Shown piece after piece: positions 18,458 through 27,285 of a stretch of 64,000 nt of DNA. Under the pieces are notes generated by a model. The model did not search any database. It was given only the letters and a program-made list of their open reading frames with translations, and had not been told where the DNA came from. Within the stretch, counting starts at the first letter, position 1; every line of letters begins with the position of its first letter. Made by a program: the position numbers and the translations under genes. This stretch comes from Vibrio toranzoniae (GTDB taxonomy: Bacteria > Pseudomonadota > Gammaproteobacteria > Enterobacterales > Vibrionaceae), in NCBI RefSeq assembly GCF_024347655.1, contig NZ_AP025514.1, positions 558,001 to 622,000 of the forward strand, in the 5' to 3' direction.

Positions 18458-18707
18458 TGAGTGGTCGAATAGCCAATTTAACGGTGCTATGAATGATTGA
18501 GTGGTTTGTTCACTGTGTTGAGTGGCGGATATTTCTATCGAGAGGCTTCTTGCCTCTATAAAGAGGTTGTTTGAGTTGGCTTAGCGGCGGCGACTGACTT
18601 TGAGTGGTCGGAATTAGCCTAAAGTGGCAAACATTAGACAATAAGTGGACATCAACAGGCGTTCAGCGGAGAATCACCACCAAGGCAACGCTTCGTCAGA
18701 AAGTGGT
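18458..18707 (-). promoter_or_regulatory. Array of twelve BtsR-like half-sites upstream of cstA
   Basis: Octamers resembling T[GA]AG[CT]GGT (on the cstA strand ACC[GA]CT[CT]A) start at 18458, 18478, 18498, 18519, 18539, 18560, 18581, 18601, 18621, 18642 and 18663. Steps are 20 or 21 bp, and a last copy lies at 18700. All twelve keep A at position 3 and GG at positions 6-7. Three match the reported E. coli BtsR half-site in all eight positions and three in seven. The spacers are unrelated in sequence. The nearest box is about 35 bp upstream of a possible minus 10 (TAATAT read on the minus strand, 18417-18422). Confidence 0.75.
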
Positions 18708-18731
18708 GAAGTAACAATATAAAGGATTGAA

Positions 18732-19082
18732 ATGAAAAAAATAATCGCACTATTCGCCGTGGCATTTAGCCTTGCAGGATGCAGCGCCAATATTCAAGAT
18801 TTAGCGGCAGAAGGTAACTGGCAAGAGATTGGTTTCCGTGACGGTATTAAAGGCAATACTCAGCGTTCGTATTCGGAGATGACTGAGCTTGGCGCAGTCG
18901 ATCAAGCAAGTTACACCGAAGGTTATCACCTAGGTGTGACGGAATATTGTAATCCGAACCATGCTTATCAGATTGGCTTGTCTGGTCAGATGTATGAAGG
19001 CGTGTGTTCTGGTACGAAAGACGCTCAACGTTTCCGTATGGAGTGGCAACGTGGTTGGGATGAGTTCTCAAACGACTATTAA
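18732..19082 (+). CDS. DUF2799 lipoprotein, function unknown
   Basis: A 116-residue predicted lipoprotein. The signal peptide MKKIIALFAVAFSLAGC ends in the lipobox LAGC with Cys17. The mature part matches the DUF2799 pattern: short repeats of the type W..IGFRDGIKG, YTEGYHLGV and YQIGLSGQMYEG, where G and aromatic residues recur. Ser at position 2 of the mature chain (CSAN) predicts outer-membrane sorting. AAGGATTG precedes the ATG. It is transcribed away from cstA, so the BtsR-like boxes ending 25 bp upstream might affect it too. I do not know its role. Confidence 0.85.
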   Translation: MKKIIALFAVAFSLAGCSANIQDLAAEGNWQEIGFRDGIKGNTQRSYSEMTELGAVDQASYTEGYHLGVTEYCNPNHAYQIGLSGQMYEGVCSGTKDAQRFRMEWQRGWDEFSNDY

Positions 19083-19112
19083 GCCCAAGCTGGCGATAAA
19101 AAATTAAAACTA

Positions 19113-19147
19113 AAAAAGACCAGTACCGCATGTGTACTGGTTTTTTT
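19113..19147 (+). terminator. Terminator of the DUF2799 gene
   Basis: ACCAGTAC / GTACTGGT stem with a 7-base loop and T7 tail. The flanking A-run means it may also serve the convergent murQ operon. Confidence 0.9.
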
Positions 19148-19195
19148 GTATGTCGCGGCGTAACACTCAACAGCATAAGCATAAGCATAAGCAGA

Positions 19196-20137
<942 letters not shown>

Positions 20138-20161
20138 CTAAAATGATGGTTCTAAAATTGT

Positions 20162-21274
20162 TTAGTCAGCACGATAAAGAACGCCTAGAGAGGCAGCCCT
20201 GCTTGCGCCAGTCACTTCGGGTAAATTGCTTGGCAGTTGATGGACATGACGTTGAGCAAGCCACGCAAAGGCCATCGCTTCCATGTAGTCGGCATCAACG
20301 CCTTTACTGGTGGTCGATTCCACTTCCCAGCTAGGAAGCAGTTCAGACAATCTTTTCATCAACAATGGGTTTCTCGTACCGCCGCCACATACATAGAGTG
20401 CTGGTTGGTTACCCAAGCGATAAGTCTCCACTTCATTGGCTATCGTCAATGCGGTGTATTCACAAAGCGTGCGCTGAACATCTTCTGCTGAGATGTCGTT
20501 AAATTCTGTTAATTGTTGCTCTAGCCAAGGCAGATTAAATAGCTCTCTGCCAGTACTTTTCGGCGGCATCTGAGATAGATAAGATTCATTGAGCAGCTGT
20601 TCGAGTAAAGCTTGATTGAGCTTGCCTTGAAGTGCGAACTGCGCATCACGGTCAAACTTTTCACCTGTGTGTTTATCTACCCACGCGTCCATCAACATAT
20701 TGCCCGGGCCTGTATCATAACCAAGCGTTGGCTGATTTGGGCGCAGCACTGAAATATTCGAGATACCACCAATATTCAACACCACAACCGAGCTCTCTTG
20801 CGGGTGGAAAATCGTATGGTGAAAAGCGGGGACGAGTGGCGCACCTTGCCCGCCAAGCGCCATGTCTTTGCGTCTGAAATCGGCGACGGTTTGAATCTCT
20901 GTTTTCGCTGTAATGATATTGGCATCACCCAACTGCATGGTAAATGGCGATTCGCCGGTAGGCTGGTGGAATACCGTTTGACCATGATTACCAATGGCCG
21001 TCACTGAAGATGCTGGAGTACCTGACTTTTCGAGAAGTTGCAGAACCGCATCAGCAAATAGATGGCCAAGCTGGTGGTCAAGTTCACCAATGGCAATCAA
21101 ATCCGTTTTCTGACCAATACACACCTCAAGCAGACGGGCTTTTATATCTTCAGGCATAGGGAATTCATCATGAGCAAGCAATGTGATACGAGTGCCTTCT
21201 ATCGACACTAAAGCCGTATCAACGCCGTCCATACTCGTGCCTGACATCACGCCAATATATAACTCTGACTTCAT
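20162..21274 (-). CDS. anmK: Anhydro-N-acetylmuramic acid kinase AnmK
   Basis: 370 residues. It hydrolyses the 1,6-anhydro ring and phosphorylates anhMurNAc released by lytic transglycosylases, giving MurNAc-6-phosphate for MurQ. The family start YIGVMSGTSMDGVDTALV, the ASSVTAIGNHGQTVFH region and the ATPase signature VLNIGGISNIS are present. Its start overlaps the stop of the upstream sugar kinase by 4 bp (ATGA), indicating translational coupling. NagZ, which releases anhMurNAc, and Slt, which starts the degradation, are also in this window. Confidence 0.97.
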   Translation of the reverse strand: MKSELYIGVMSGTSMDGVDTALVSIEGTRITLLAHDEFPMPEDIKARLLEVCIGQKTDLIAIGELDHQLGHLFADAVLQLLEKSGTPASSVTAIGNHGQTVFHQPTGESPFTMQLGDANIITAKTEIQTVADFRRKDMALGGQGAPLVPAFHHTIFHPQESSVVVLNIGGISNISVLRPNQPTLGYDTGPGNMLMDAWVDKHTGEKFDRDAQFALQGKLNQALLEQLLNESYLSQMPPKSTGRELFNLPWLEQQLTEFNDISAEDVQRTLCEYTALTIANEVETYRLGNQPALYVCGGGTRNPLLMKRLSELLPSWEVESTTSKGVDADYMEAMAFAWLAQRHVHQLPSNLPEVTGASRAASLGVLYRAD

Positions 21275-22155
21275 TGTTCATTTCCTAAGTTGAGCATGTG
21301 GATCTTCTGGTGAGCGATAACTTCGGCACCATCCTGAGCGTTACCTTGAATGTCTAAAGCGCGAGCTTGAAGCCCTTGAGAGAGCTTAGAACGATAGAAT
21401 TGTCCTAAGCTGCCTAAAAACATAATCGGTAAGCTGTTATTTTCTGCGCATGTTCGTGTGAGCTTCTCTATTTCTTCAATACCTTGTTTTAATATGGTAC
21501 TTGCCGTTGAGCAGCGCTGTTCTATATCAACGAGCTCTCGTGCAAATTGCGCATAATCGGTCGCATTGGCCGTGTTGAGCCACTTTAGAATGTTACTACG
21601 TTCGCTGCCTATTTTATTCATGACAAGCTGGCTTGTTAAAGAGGATCGTTTGTCATCAAATTCGGCTAGAGTTTGCTGCACAGCTCGAAATCCAAGCCAA
21701 GCGCCACCCCCTTGATCGCCAATCGGGAACCCCCACCCACCAAACTGATGAGTCACATGTTGGGTATCTAACTGAATGGCAACCGAACCGGTCCCAATAG
21801 CAATGCAGTTAACGCCTTGCCCTGTGTTAGCACCAAACACTGACGCTTCAGCATCGGTTGTCACATATAGGTGTGGGAAGTGGGCTAACGCCGATTTTAG
21901 CTTGGCTTTTAAATGACTATTTCCAGCACCAGCAACGCCAACCACAATATAGCACTGTTTGGCTTTAATCTGATTTACACTCAACATTTCCTCAATATAA
22001 TGAGTCAGTTGAATGATTGCCGCCTCACCATACAAGGTCAATGACGTTGCCGCTAAAGTACGTTCTTGAATGACACTTGGTGTCGTTGATATTTGCTTCA
22101 GTCTCATGGCGGTTTTGGTTCCACCGCCATCGACTGCCAAAGTATGGGTAATCAT
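21271..22155 (-). CDS. BadF/BadG-family amino-sugar kinase (GlcNAc or MurNAc kinase candidate)
   Basis: 294 residues with the ASKHA fold: phosphate-1 loop AVDGGGTKTAMR at about residues 7-18, phosphate-2 region VTTDAEASVFGAN, GTGSVAIQL, and GGWGFPIGDQGGGAWLG. These are typical of BadF/BadG/BcrA/BcrD-type N-acetylglucosamine kinases. It sits between the symporter (3-bp gap) and anmK (4-bp overlap). The operon context makes GlcNAc the safest substrate. Clostridial MurK, which phosphorylates both MurNAc and GlcNAc, belongs to the same family, so direct phosphorylation of imported MurNAc is a real alternative. Specificity cannot be read from sequence alone. Confidence 0.85.
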   Translation of the reverse strand: MITHTLAVDGGGTKTAMRLKQISTTPSVIQERTLAATSLTLYGEAAIIQLTHYIEEMLSVNQIKAKQCYIVVGVAGAGNSHLKAKLKSALAHFPHLYVTTDAEASVFGANTGQGVNCIAIGTGSVAIQLDTQHVTHQFGGWGFPIGDQGGGAWLGFRAVQQTLAEFDDKRSSLTSQLVMNKIGSERSNILKWLNTANATDYAQFARELVDIEQRCSTASTILKQGIEEIEKLTRTCAENNSLPIMFLGSLGQFYRSKLSQGLQARALDIQGNAQDGAEVIAHQKIHMLNLGNEQ

Positions 22156-22158
22156 TGG

Positions 22159-23751
22159 CTAAACCGTTTGTAGTTTATTAACTTCTTGAGTCTGTTTCTT
22201 ACCTAGAAGGCACACGATTAATGATACAAAGGTGCCCACGCAGAGTTGATACGGAAAGGCTAATCGAACACCCACCCAATCCGCGTTAACCGCGCCCATC
22301 ACACTGTCCCATACATAAGCTTGCATCAGTAATGTCGTTAAGAAGCCTGCCATTAGAGCTAAAGCGACTGAAGTTTCGTTGCCGCGTTCAGTGAAAATTG
22401 CCGTGAAGTAGACGCCCAGTAATCCGGTGTAAGCAAACACCATCACACTTAAAGCGAACGATAACAGTGGCATGTCTGTGTACTGTTGCCAGTAGTAACA
22501 AAGGATACCCATGCTACCCAAGGCTACGGCCGCTGCAGCCATTCCAAAACGGCCAGCTTTTACGTAATGGAAGTCATCTTGTTCTCCCTTACGAGCTTCT
22601 AACCAAGGCTTGTAAATATCTTGTACCGCAACTGAAGACATCGAGTTTAAGCCAGAGTTTAGTGTCGATAGTGCCGCGGCAACCACCCCAACCGTTACTA
22701 AGCCACGAAGACCTGCAGGCATTTCATTCAGCACGTAGTACATGAAGATCGTGACGTTTTCGCCATTAAAATTTTGCACGACGTCTTTGCCTTCAACACC
22801 CATCAGTTCAGGTCTTTGGTAGAAGACATACAAGAGTAGGCCAATCGACATAAATACCAACACGACAGGAATCGAGAAGATGATTGAGTTGATCATCGCC
22901 TTTGAACCTTGCTTGGCATCTTTACAAGTCAAAACGCGTTGCGTCATGTCTTGATCAAGGCCAAATGCCCCTATGTTTAACAGGACAAAACCAGTGATAC
23001 ATGCCCAAAAACTGAAGGTGCCAGCAGGGCTAAAGTCGAGCGTGAAATCGAGTAGAGTCAGCTTCGAGGATTGTCCTTCACCCGGATTAGTAAGTACCTG
23101 AGCAATTTGGCTAAAGTCTGCAGGGATCTGACCCAGTAGATAGACAATTACCGCAATAGCTGCGCCGACGTACACAACAAGCTGGATTAAGTCACTCCAA
23201 ATAACGGAACGAATGCCGCCCATGTAGGTATAAGCGAGGCCAACGGCGACAAGAATGACCACCGAAGTGACTACGCTGCTTGGGTCAATGTTGGTAAACA
23301 GAATCATGGATACTGCGATAGCCGCCATGTATAGGCGCGCACCAGAAGCAAACACACGGCCCACCAAGTACATCACACCTGCGCGCTGTTTGGTCTTCTC
23401 ACCAAAGCGTAGTTTCAGTAGTTCATAAACGGTAGAGACTTTGTTGTGGTAGAAACGAGGAATTAGAACGAGCGCGACAAAAATTGCACCAAGAATACCG
23501 CCGATGTTGGTCGCTAGGTAAGTGAGATCACCACGGTAGCTAGACTCTGGTCCACCTAAAAACGTCGCTGCGGATTGTGAGGTCGCCAGTACCGAGATAG
23601 CAACAACCCACATTGGCATTGAGTTACCACCTAAGAAATAGTCCTTGGTACTTGTGATTTTTGTTCGGCTAAAGTGCCAACCAGTAAAAGCGATAATGGC
23701 GAAATATATCGCAAATACCGCCCAGTCCAGCGAGGTAAATAGTGAATTCAT
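22159..23751 (-). CDS. Sodium:solute symporter (SSS family), probable amino-sugar importer
   Basis: A 530-residue inner-membrane protein with about 13 hydrophobic helices. SSS features include TKDYFLGGNSMPMWVVAIS near residue 35, the unwound first helix SQSAATFLGGPE, and AYTYMGGIRSVIWSDLIQ at about 179-196. The family uses the sodium gradient to import sugars, amino acids or sialic acid. As the first gene of the operon with a sugar kinase, anmK and murQ, it most likely imports MurNAc, anhMurNAc or GlcNAc-containing fragments. It would take the place of the PTS permease MurP that E. coli pairs with MurQ. Substrate is inferred from context only. Confidence 0.85.
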   Translation of the reverse strand: MNSLFTSLDWAVFAIYFAIIAFTGWHFSRTKITSTKDYFLGGNSMPMWVVAISVLATSQSAATFLGGPESSYRGDLTYLATNIGGILGAIFVALVLIPRFYHNKVSTVYELLKLRFGEKTKQRAGVMYLVGRVFASGARLYMAAIAVSMILFTNIDPSSVVTSVVILVAVGLAYTYMGGIRSVIWSDLIQLVVYVGAAIAVIVYLLGQIPADFSQIAQVLTNPGEGQSSKLTLLDFTLDFSPAGTFSFWACITGFVLLNIGAFGLDQDMTQRVLTCKDAKQGSKAMINSIIFSIPVVLVFMSIGLLLYVFYQRPELMGVEGKDVVQNFNGENVTIFMYYVLNEMPAGLRGLVTVGVVAAALSTLNSGLNSMSSVAVQDIYKPWLEARKGEQDDFHYVKAGRFGMAAAAVALGSMGILCYYWQQYTDMPLLSFALSVMVFAYTGLLGVYFTAIFTERGNETSVALALMAGFLTTLLMQAYVWDSVMGAVNADWVGVRLAFPYQLCVGTFVSLIVCLLGKKQTQEVNKLQTV

Positions 23752-23833
23752 AGCAGCTCCGTAGCATGAATAGGGTAGAGGGTGTTTATTATTATTTTTT
23801 CAGAATGTCAGTTTGAATAATGAGTTTCAAAAT

Positions 23834-23935
23834 CTATTCCTTGGTGGAATAGTGACCAATGGTTTTCTTTGACAGTGATCCCAGAAGGTTGTGTCAGCTA
23901 TTCCAAACAGCAGAGTGTGAAGGAATAATTATTCC
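23834..23935. promoter_or_regulatory. Candidate MurR operators between the recycling operon and murR
   Basis: Three related elements occur. CTATTCC-TTGGT-GGAATAG is a 7-bp-arm palindrome at 23834-23852. A lone CTATTCC lies at 23898-23904. GGAATAATTATTCC is a perfect 14-bp palindrome at 23922-23935. The shared half-site TATTCC/GGAATA and the position between the divergent units make them likely RpiR-family operators for the adjacent regulator. Confidence 0.65.
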
Positions 23936-23998
23936 AATTAAAATACAAAACTCGTTATGATAACGAGATTCGGTCATAGGGAAGGGGAAGAGCGTTTA

Positions 23999-24847
23999 AT
24001 GAAAGGCATTGCGAAAGTTAAAGCGTTATTACCAAAACTCTCTCCATCAGATTCGCTGGTGGCTCGTTACGTACTGGATCATCCACAACAAGTTAAGCAA
24101 CTCTCCTCTCCTGAGTTGGCCAAAGCGGTAGGCGTGAGCCAGTCGACGATCGTAAAGTTTAGTCAGAAACTCGGTTACAAAGGGTTTTCTGAGATGAAGA
24201 TGAAGCTCTACCAGAGTGACATGACCTATCAGCCAGTGTCACAACGCGGGATTCATGGCACGATCACCAGAAAAGATCCGCCTGATACCGTGATGGACAA
24301 ACTTCTTGCAAGTAAAACACAATCGCTTGAGCGTACCGTGTTATTAAATGAAGGCGAACAGCTGAGCAATGCCGCTGATTTACTGCACCTTGCTAATAAG
24401 GTACAAATCTCAGGAGTGGGTGCATCGTCTCTAGTCGCCAAAGACTTCGCTTATAAACTGATGAAAATAGGTCATGCCGCAAATGCAGAGCAAGATGCCC
24501 ATATTCAGATTGCTAATACCGCTTCTCTCTCTGAAAATGATGTCTTGGTTGCGATTTCCTACTCGGGAGAAACCAGAGAAGTGGTGAAGGTTGCGCAGCT
24601 GGCGAGGTCGAAAAAGGTCAAGGTGATTGTGATTAGTCAATTATCTCCTTCTGCTTTAGACAAATATGCGGACATCAAACTTATCTCGGCAGCTGACGAA
24701 AATCATATTCGCAGTTCATCGATTACAGCTCGAGATAGTCAGCTTTTTATTACTGACTTGTTGTTCATAGCGTTAACTCAGCAAGAAGAGCAAGCCGACC
24801 AATTAATTGAACAAAGTAAATCTGCAGTAGCGGAATTTAAGCAATAG
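23999..24847 (+). CDS. murR: MurR/RpiR-family transcriptional regulator
   Basis: 282 residues: an N-terminal RpiR helix-turn-helix ([20 protein letters not shown] at about 40-59) and a C-terminal SIS sugar-phosphate-binding domain ([30 protein letters not shown]). In E. coli MurR represses murQP and is released by MurNAc-6-phosphate; the same is expected here. The ATG at 23999 is chosen because AGGGGAAG lies eight bases upstream; an in-frame ATG at 23957 would add 14 residues. It is divergent from the recycling operon and 11 bp upstream of nagZ. A perfect 7-bp-arm inverted repeat (CTCGTTA-TGA-TAACGAG, 23951-23967) lies in its leader. Confidence 0.9.
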   Translation: MKGIAKVKALLPKLSPSDSLVARYVLDHPQQVKQLSSPELAKAVGVSQSTIVKFSQKLGYKGFSEMKMKLYQSDMTYQPVSQRGIHGTITRKDPPDTVMDKLLASKTQSLERTVLLNEGEQLSNAADLLHLANKVQISGVGASSLVAKDFAYKLMKIGHAANAEQDAHIQIANTASLSENDVLVAISYSGETREVVKVAQLARSKKVKVIVISQLSPSALDKYADIKLISAADENHIRSSSITARDSQLFITDLLFIALTQQEEQADQLIEQSKSAVAEFKQ

Positions 24848-24858
24848 AAGGAAATGTT

Positions 24859-25848
24859 ATGGGACCGTTGTGGGTTGATGTTGCAGGCTACGAACTGACC
24901 GCTGAAGACAGAGAAATTTTAGAGCATCCAACCGTTGGTGGTCTCATCTTATTTGCTCGAAACTACCACGATAGTAAGCAACTATCGGCGTTAAACAAAG
25001 AGATCCGTAAAGTTGCGAAACGTCCTATTTTGATTGGTGTTGACCAAGAGGGAGGACGAGTACAACGCTTCCGTGACGGCTTTTCAATTATCCCAGCAGC
25101 TCAAGAGTTTGCGACCAAAAACAATGGCGAACAATTAGCAGAACAAGCGGGTTGGTTGATGGCAGCGGAATTGACTGCCCATGATATCGATCTTAGCTTT
25201 GCGCCTGTTTTAGACAAAGGTCACGACTGTAAAGCGATTGGTAGCCGAGCATTTGGTGAAGATATCGACACTATCGTTCGCCACAGCAGCGCTTTTATTA
25301 AGGGCATGAAATCGGTTGGCATGTCAACAACAGGCAAGCACTTCCCAGGACACGGTGGCGTGATTGCTGACTCACACCTTGAAACGCCTTATGATCCAAG
25401 AGACGACATCTTTGAAACCGACATGGCGATCTTCAAGGCGCAGATTGAAGCGGGAATATTGGATGCCATGATGCCTGCACACGTGGTTTTCTCTCATTAC
25501 GATGATCAGCCAGCAAGTGGCTCTCAGTATTGGCTGCAGAAAGTATTGAAGCAGCAGCTTGGGTTCAAAGGTTTAGTTTTTTCTGACGACTTAACCATGG
25601 AAGGGGCTGCCATTATGGGTGGGCCTGCCGACAGAGCAAAGGCTGCCTTGAATGCGGGTTGCGACATGGTGTTGATGTGTAATAAACGAGAGGCACAAAT
25701 TGAAGCTCTCGATCACTTAGCGATTCAAGAGGTGCCTTTAGCCACCTCATTGCTTAAAAAATACAGTTTTGATTTACCGACCCTTCACTCAGATGCTAGG
25801 TGGAAAGAGACCTCAGAGACGATCAAGCGAATGCTCGGCAGTGAGTGA
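24859..25848 (+). CDS. nagZ: Beta-N-acetylhexosaminidase NagZ
   Basis: A 329-residue cytoplasmic glycoside hydrolase family 3 enzyme that removes GlcNAc from GlcNAc-anhMurNAc-peptides during cell-wall recycling. The signature KHFPGHG (residues 160-166) with the catalytic Asp-His pair in IADSH (171-173), the substrate residues [11 protein letters not shown], and the nucleophile aspartate in FSDDLTMEG are all present. Length equals that of V. cholerae NagZ (about 330). It is 11 bp downstream of murR and so probably co-expressed. In E. coli nagZ is elsewhere; this placement ties it to the murR regulon. Confidence 0.97.
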   Translation: MGPLWVDVAGYELTAEDREILEHPTVGGLILFARNYHDSKQLSALNKEIRKVAKRPILIGVDQEGGRVQRFRDGFSIIPAAQEFATKNNGEQLAEQAGWLMAAELTAHDIDLSFAPVLDKGHDCKAIGSRAFGEDIDTIVRHSSAFIKGMKSVGMSTTGKHFPGHGGVIADSHLETPYDPRDDIFETDMAIFKAQIEAGILDAMMPAHVVFSHYDDQPASGSQYWLQKVLKQQLGFKGLVFSDDLTMEGAAIMGGPADRAKAALNAGCDMVLMCNKREAQIEALDHLAIQEVPLATSLLKKYSFDLPTLHSDARWKETSETIKRMLGSE

Positions 25849-25874
25849 TAAATAAACACATAATAAATTTAGAT

Positions 25875-25903
25875 AGGGCGATATGAGAAATATCGCCTTT
25901 TTT
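25875..25903 (+). terminator. Terminator of murR-nagZ
   Basis: GGCGATAT / ATATCGCC with a 5-base loop, followed by six T. Confidence 0.9.
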
Positions 25904-25960
25904 GTATGTGCGAGGCGTGGTTTAGGTCTTTTTATTACTCTGAACAAGCTAAAGTAAGAG

Positions 25961-25978
25961 TGTAAATTTAAATTTACA
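25961..25978 (+). promoter_or_regulatory. Strong TyrR box upstream of aroF
   Basis: TGTAAA-TTTAAA-TTTACA matches the TyrR box consensus TGTAAA-N6-TTTACA at all 12 defined positions. It is 116 bp before the aroF ATG and about 25 bp upstream of a possible minus 35 (TTGAAA, 26003) paired with TATTGT (26025). Confidence 0.8.
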
Positions 25979-26067
25979 GCTAATGTTTTTTTAAATGTAC
26001 ACTTGAAATCGTTTTTTTAGCTGTTATTGTGTTTTTAAAGATTGTTAGCCCAAATGGAAATGTTGGG

Positions 26068-26085
26068 TGTAAAAATAAATATACA
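26068..26085 (+). promoter_or_regulatory. Second TyrR box next to the aroF start
   Basis: TGTAAA-AATAAA-TATACA matches the TyrR consensus at 11 of 12 defined positions. It lies downstream of the presumed promoter and ends nine bases before the ATG. With the upstream box it could support looping or hexamer-based repression by tyrosine. Confidence 0.65.
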
Positions 26086-26094
26086 GGTTGGGTT

Positions 26095-27168
26095 ATGCAG
26101 AAAAGTGAATTAAGCAATGTCAATATCATCGACGAACAGGTACTGATTACTCCTGAAGAGTTAAAAGCAAAACTGCCTTTGAGTGATAATGCTCGTCGTT
26201 TCATTCAAGAGTCTCGTCAAACTATCGCAAACATTATTCATAAGAAAGATCATCGCATGCTTGTTGTATGTGGCCCATGTTCTATCCATGACATTGAAGC
26301 GGCGAAAGAGTACGCGAAACGCCTAAAAGCACTTTCTGAAGAACTGAGTGATCAACTGTATATTGTAATGCGTGTTTACTTTGAAAAGCCTCGTACTACC
26401 GTTGGCTGGAAAGGCTTGATCAATGACCCTCATCTAGATGGTACTTTTGATATTGAGCATGGTCTGCATGTTGGTCGTGAGCTACTGGTTGAACTTGCTG
26501 AGATGGAAATTCCACTAGCAACAGAAGCATTAGACCCAATCAGCCCGCAATACCTAGCAGACACGTTCAGCTGGGCAGCCATCGGCGCGCGTACCACTGA
26601 ATCACAAACTCACCGTGAGATGGCAAGTGGTCTTTCAATGCCAATCGGTTTTAAAAACGGTACCGATGGCAACCTAGGCACAGCAATCAATGCAATGCAG
26701 GCGGCGTCTTCTAGCCATCGCTTCATGGGGATCAGCCGCGAAGGTCAAGTTGCACTACTAACAACGCAAGGTAACCCAAATGGTCACGTTATTTTACGTG
26801 GCGGTAAGCAGACGAATTACGATTCAGTGTCAGTACATGAATGTGAACAAGAACTTGGTAAGTCAGGCTTAGATGCGGCACTGATGGTTGACTGCAGCCA
26901 CGCGAACTCTCGCAAAGATTTCCGTCGCCAACCCCTAGTTGCTGAAGATGTGATTCACCAAATTCGTGAAGGCAACAAGTCGATTATCGGCCTTATGATT
27001 GAAAGTCATATTAACGAAGGAAATCAATCTTCGGATATACCTCTCAATGAGATGAAATACGGCGTATCTATAACCGACGCGTGTATCAATTGGGATTCAA
27101 CTGAGGCACTATTGAAGCATGCACATACGGAATTAGTCCCGTTCTTAGAGAACCGTTTGAAAGGTTAG
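26095..27168 (+). CDS. aroF: 3-deoxy-7-phosphoheptulonate synthase, tyrosine-sensitive type (AroF)
   Basis: 357 residues, the first step of the shikimate pathway (PEP plus erythrose 4-phosphate to DAHP). Type I-alpha motifs are VCGPCSIHD (metal-binding Cys), YFEKPRTTVGWKGLINDP, GARTTESQTHREMASGLSMP (split across about 163-182) and MVDCSHANS. The start MQKSELSNVNIIDEQVL aligns with E. coli AroF (MQKDALNNVHITDEQVL), which decides both the ATG at 26095 and the isoform. It forms an aroF-tyrA unit as in E. coli and has two TyrR boxes upstream. The open frame reaches back to 26029 but those codons overlap the TyrR box. Confidence 0.96.
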   Translation: MQKSELSNVNIIDEQVLITPEELKAKLPLSDNARRFIQESRQTIANIIHKKDHRMLVVCGPCSIHDIEAAKEYAKRLKALSEELSDQLYIVMRVYFEKPRTTVGWKGLINDPHLDGTFDIEHGLHVGRELLVELAEMEIPLATEALDPISPQYLADTFSWAAIGARTTESQTHREMASGLSMPIGFKNGTDGNLGTAINAMQAASSSHRFMGISREGQVALLTTQGNPNGHVILRGGKQTNYDSVSVHECEQELGKSGLDAALMVDCSHANSRKDFRRQPLVAEDVIHQIREGNKSIIGLMIESHINEGNQSSDIPLNEMKYGVSITDACINWDSTEALLKHAHTELVPFLENRLKG

Positions 27169-27240
27169 TCAGAGTTTATATTTAAGTGCCTCATCTAATG
27201 GGGTATTTTAAGATCTGTTGCTAACGAACCTGCGTCAGTG

Positions 27241-27276
27241 CGGGCTTATAGATTAGTACGGGTTTATAGATTAGTA
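27241..27276 (+). repeat. Two tandem 18-bp repeats in the tyrA leader
   Basis: CGGGCTTATAGATTAGTA (27241-27258) is followed directly by CGGGTTTATAGATTAGTA (27259-27276), one mismatch, ending just at the AAGGA of tyrA. The frame is open through both copies into tyrA, but the family start is downstream. Confidence 0.85.
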
Positions 27277-27285
27277 AGGAATAAA

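Noticed and set aside
19172..19194. Hexamer repeat ATAAGC x3 just beyond murQ
   Set aside because: Short simple-sequence repeat in a terminator region; no sign of function.
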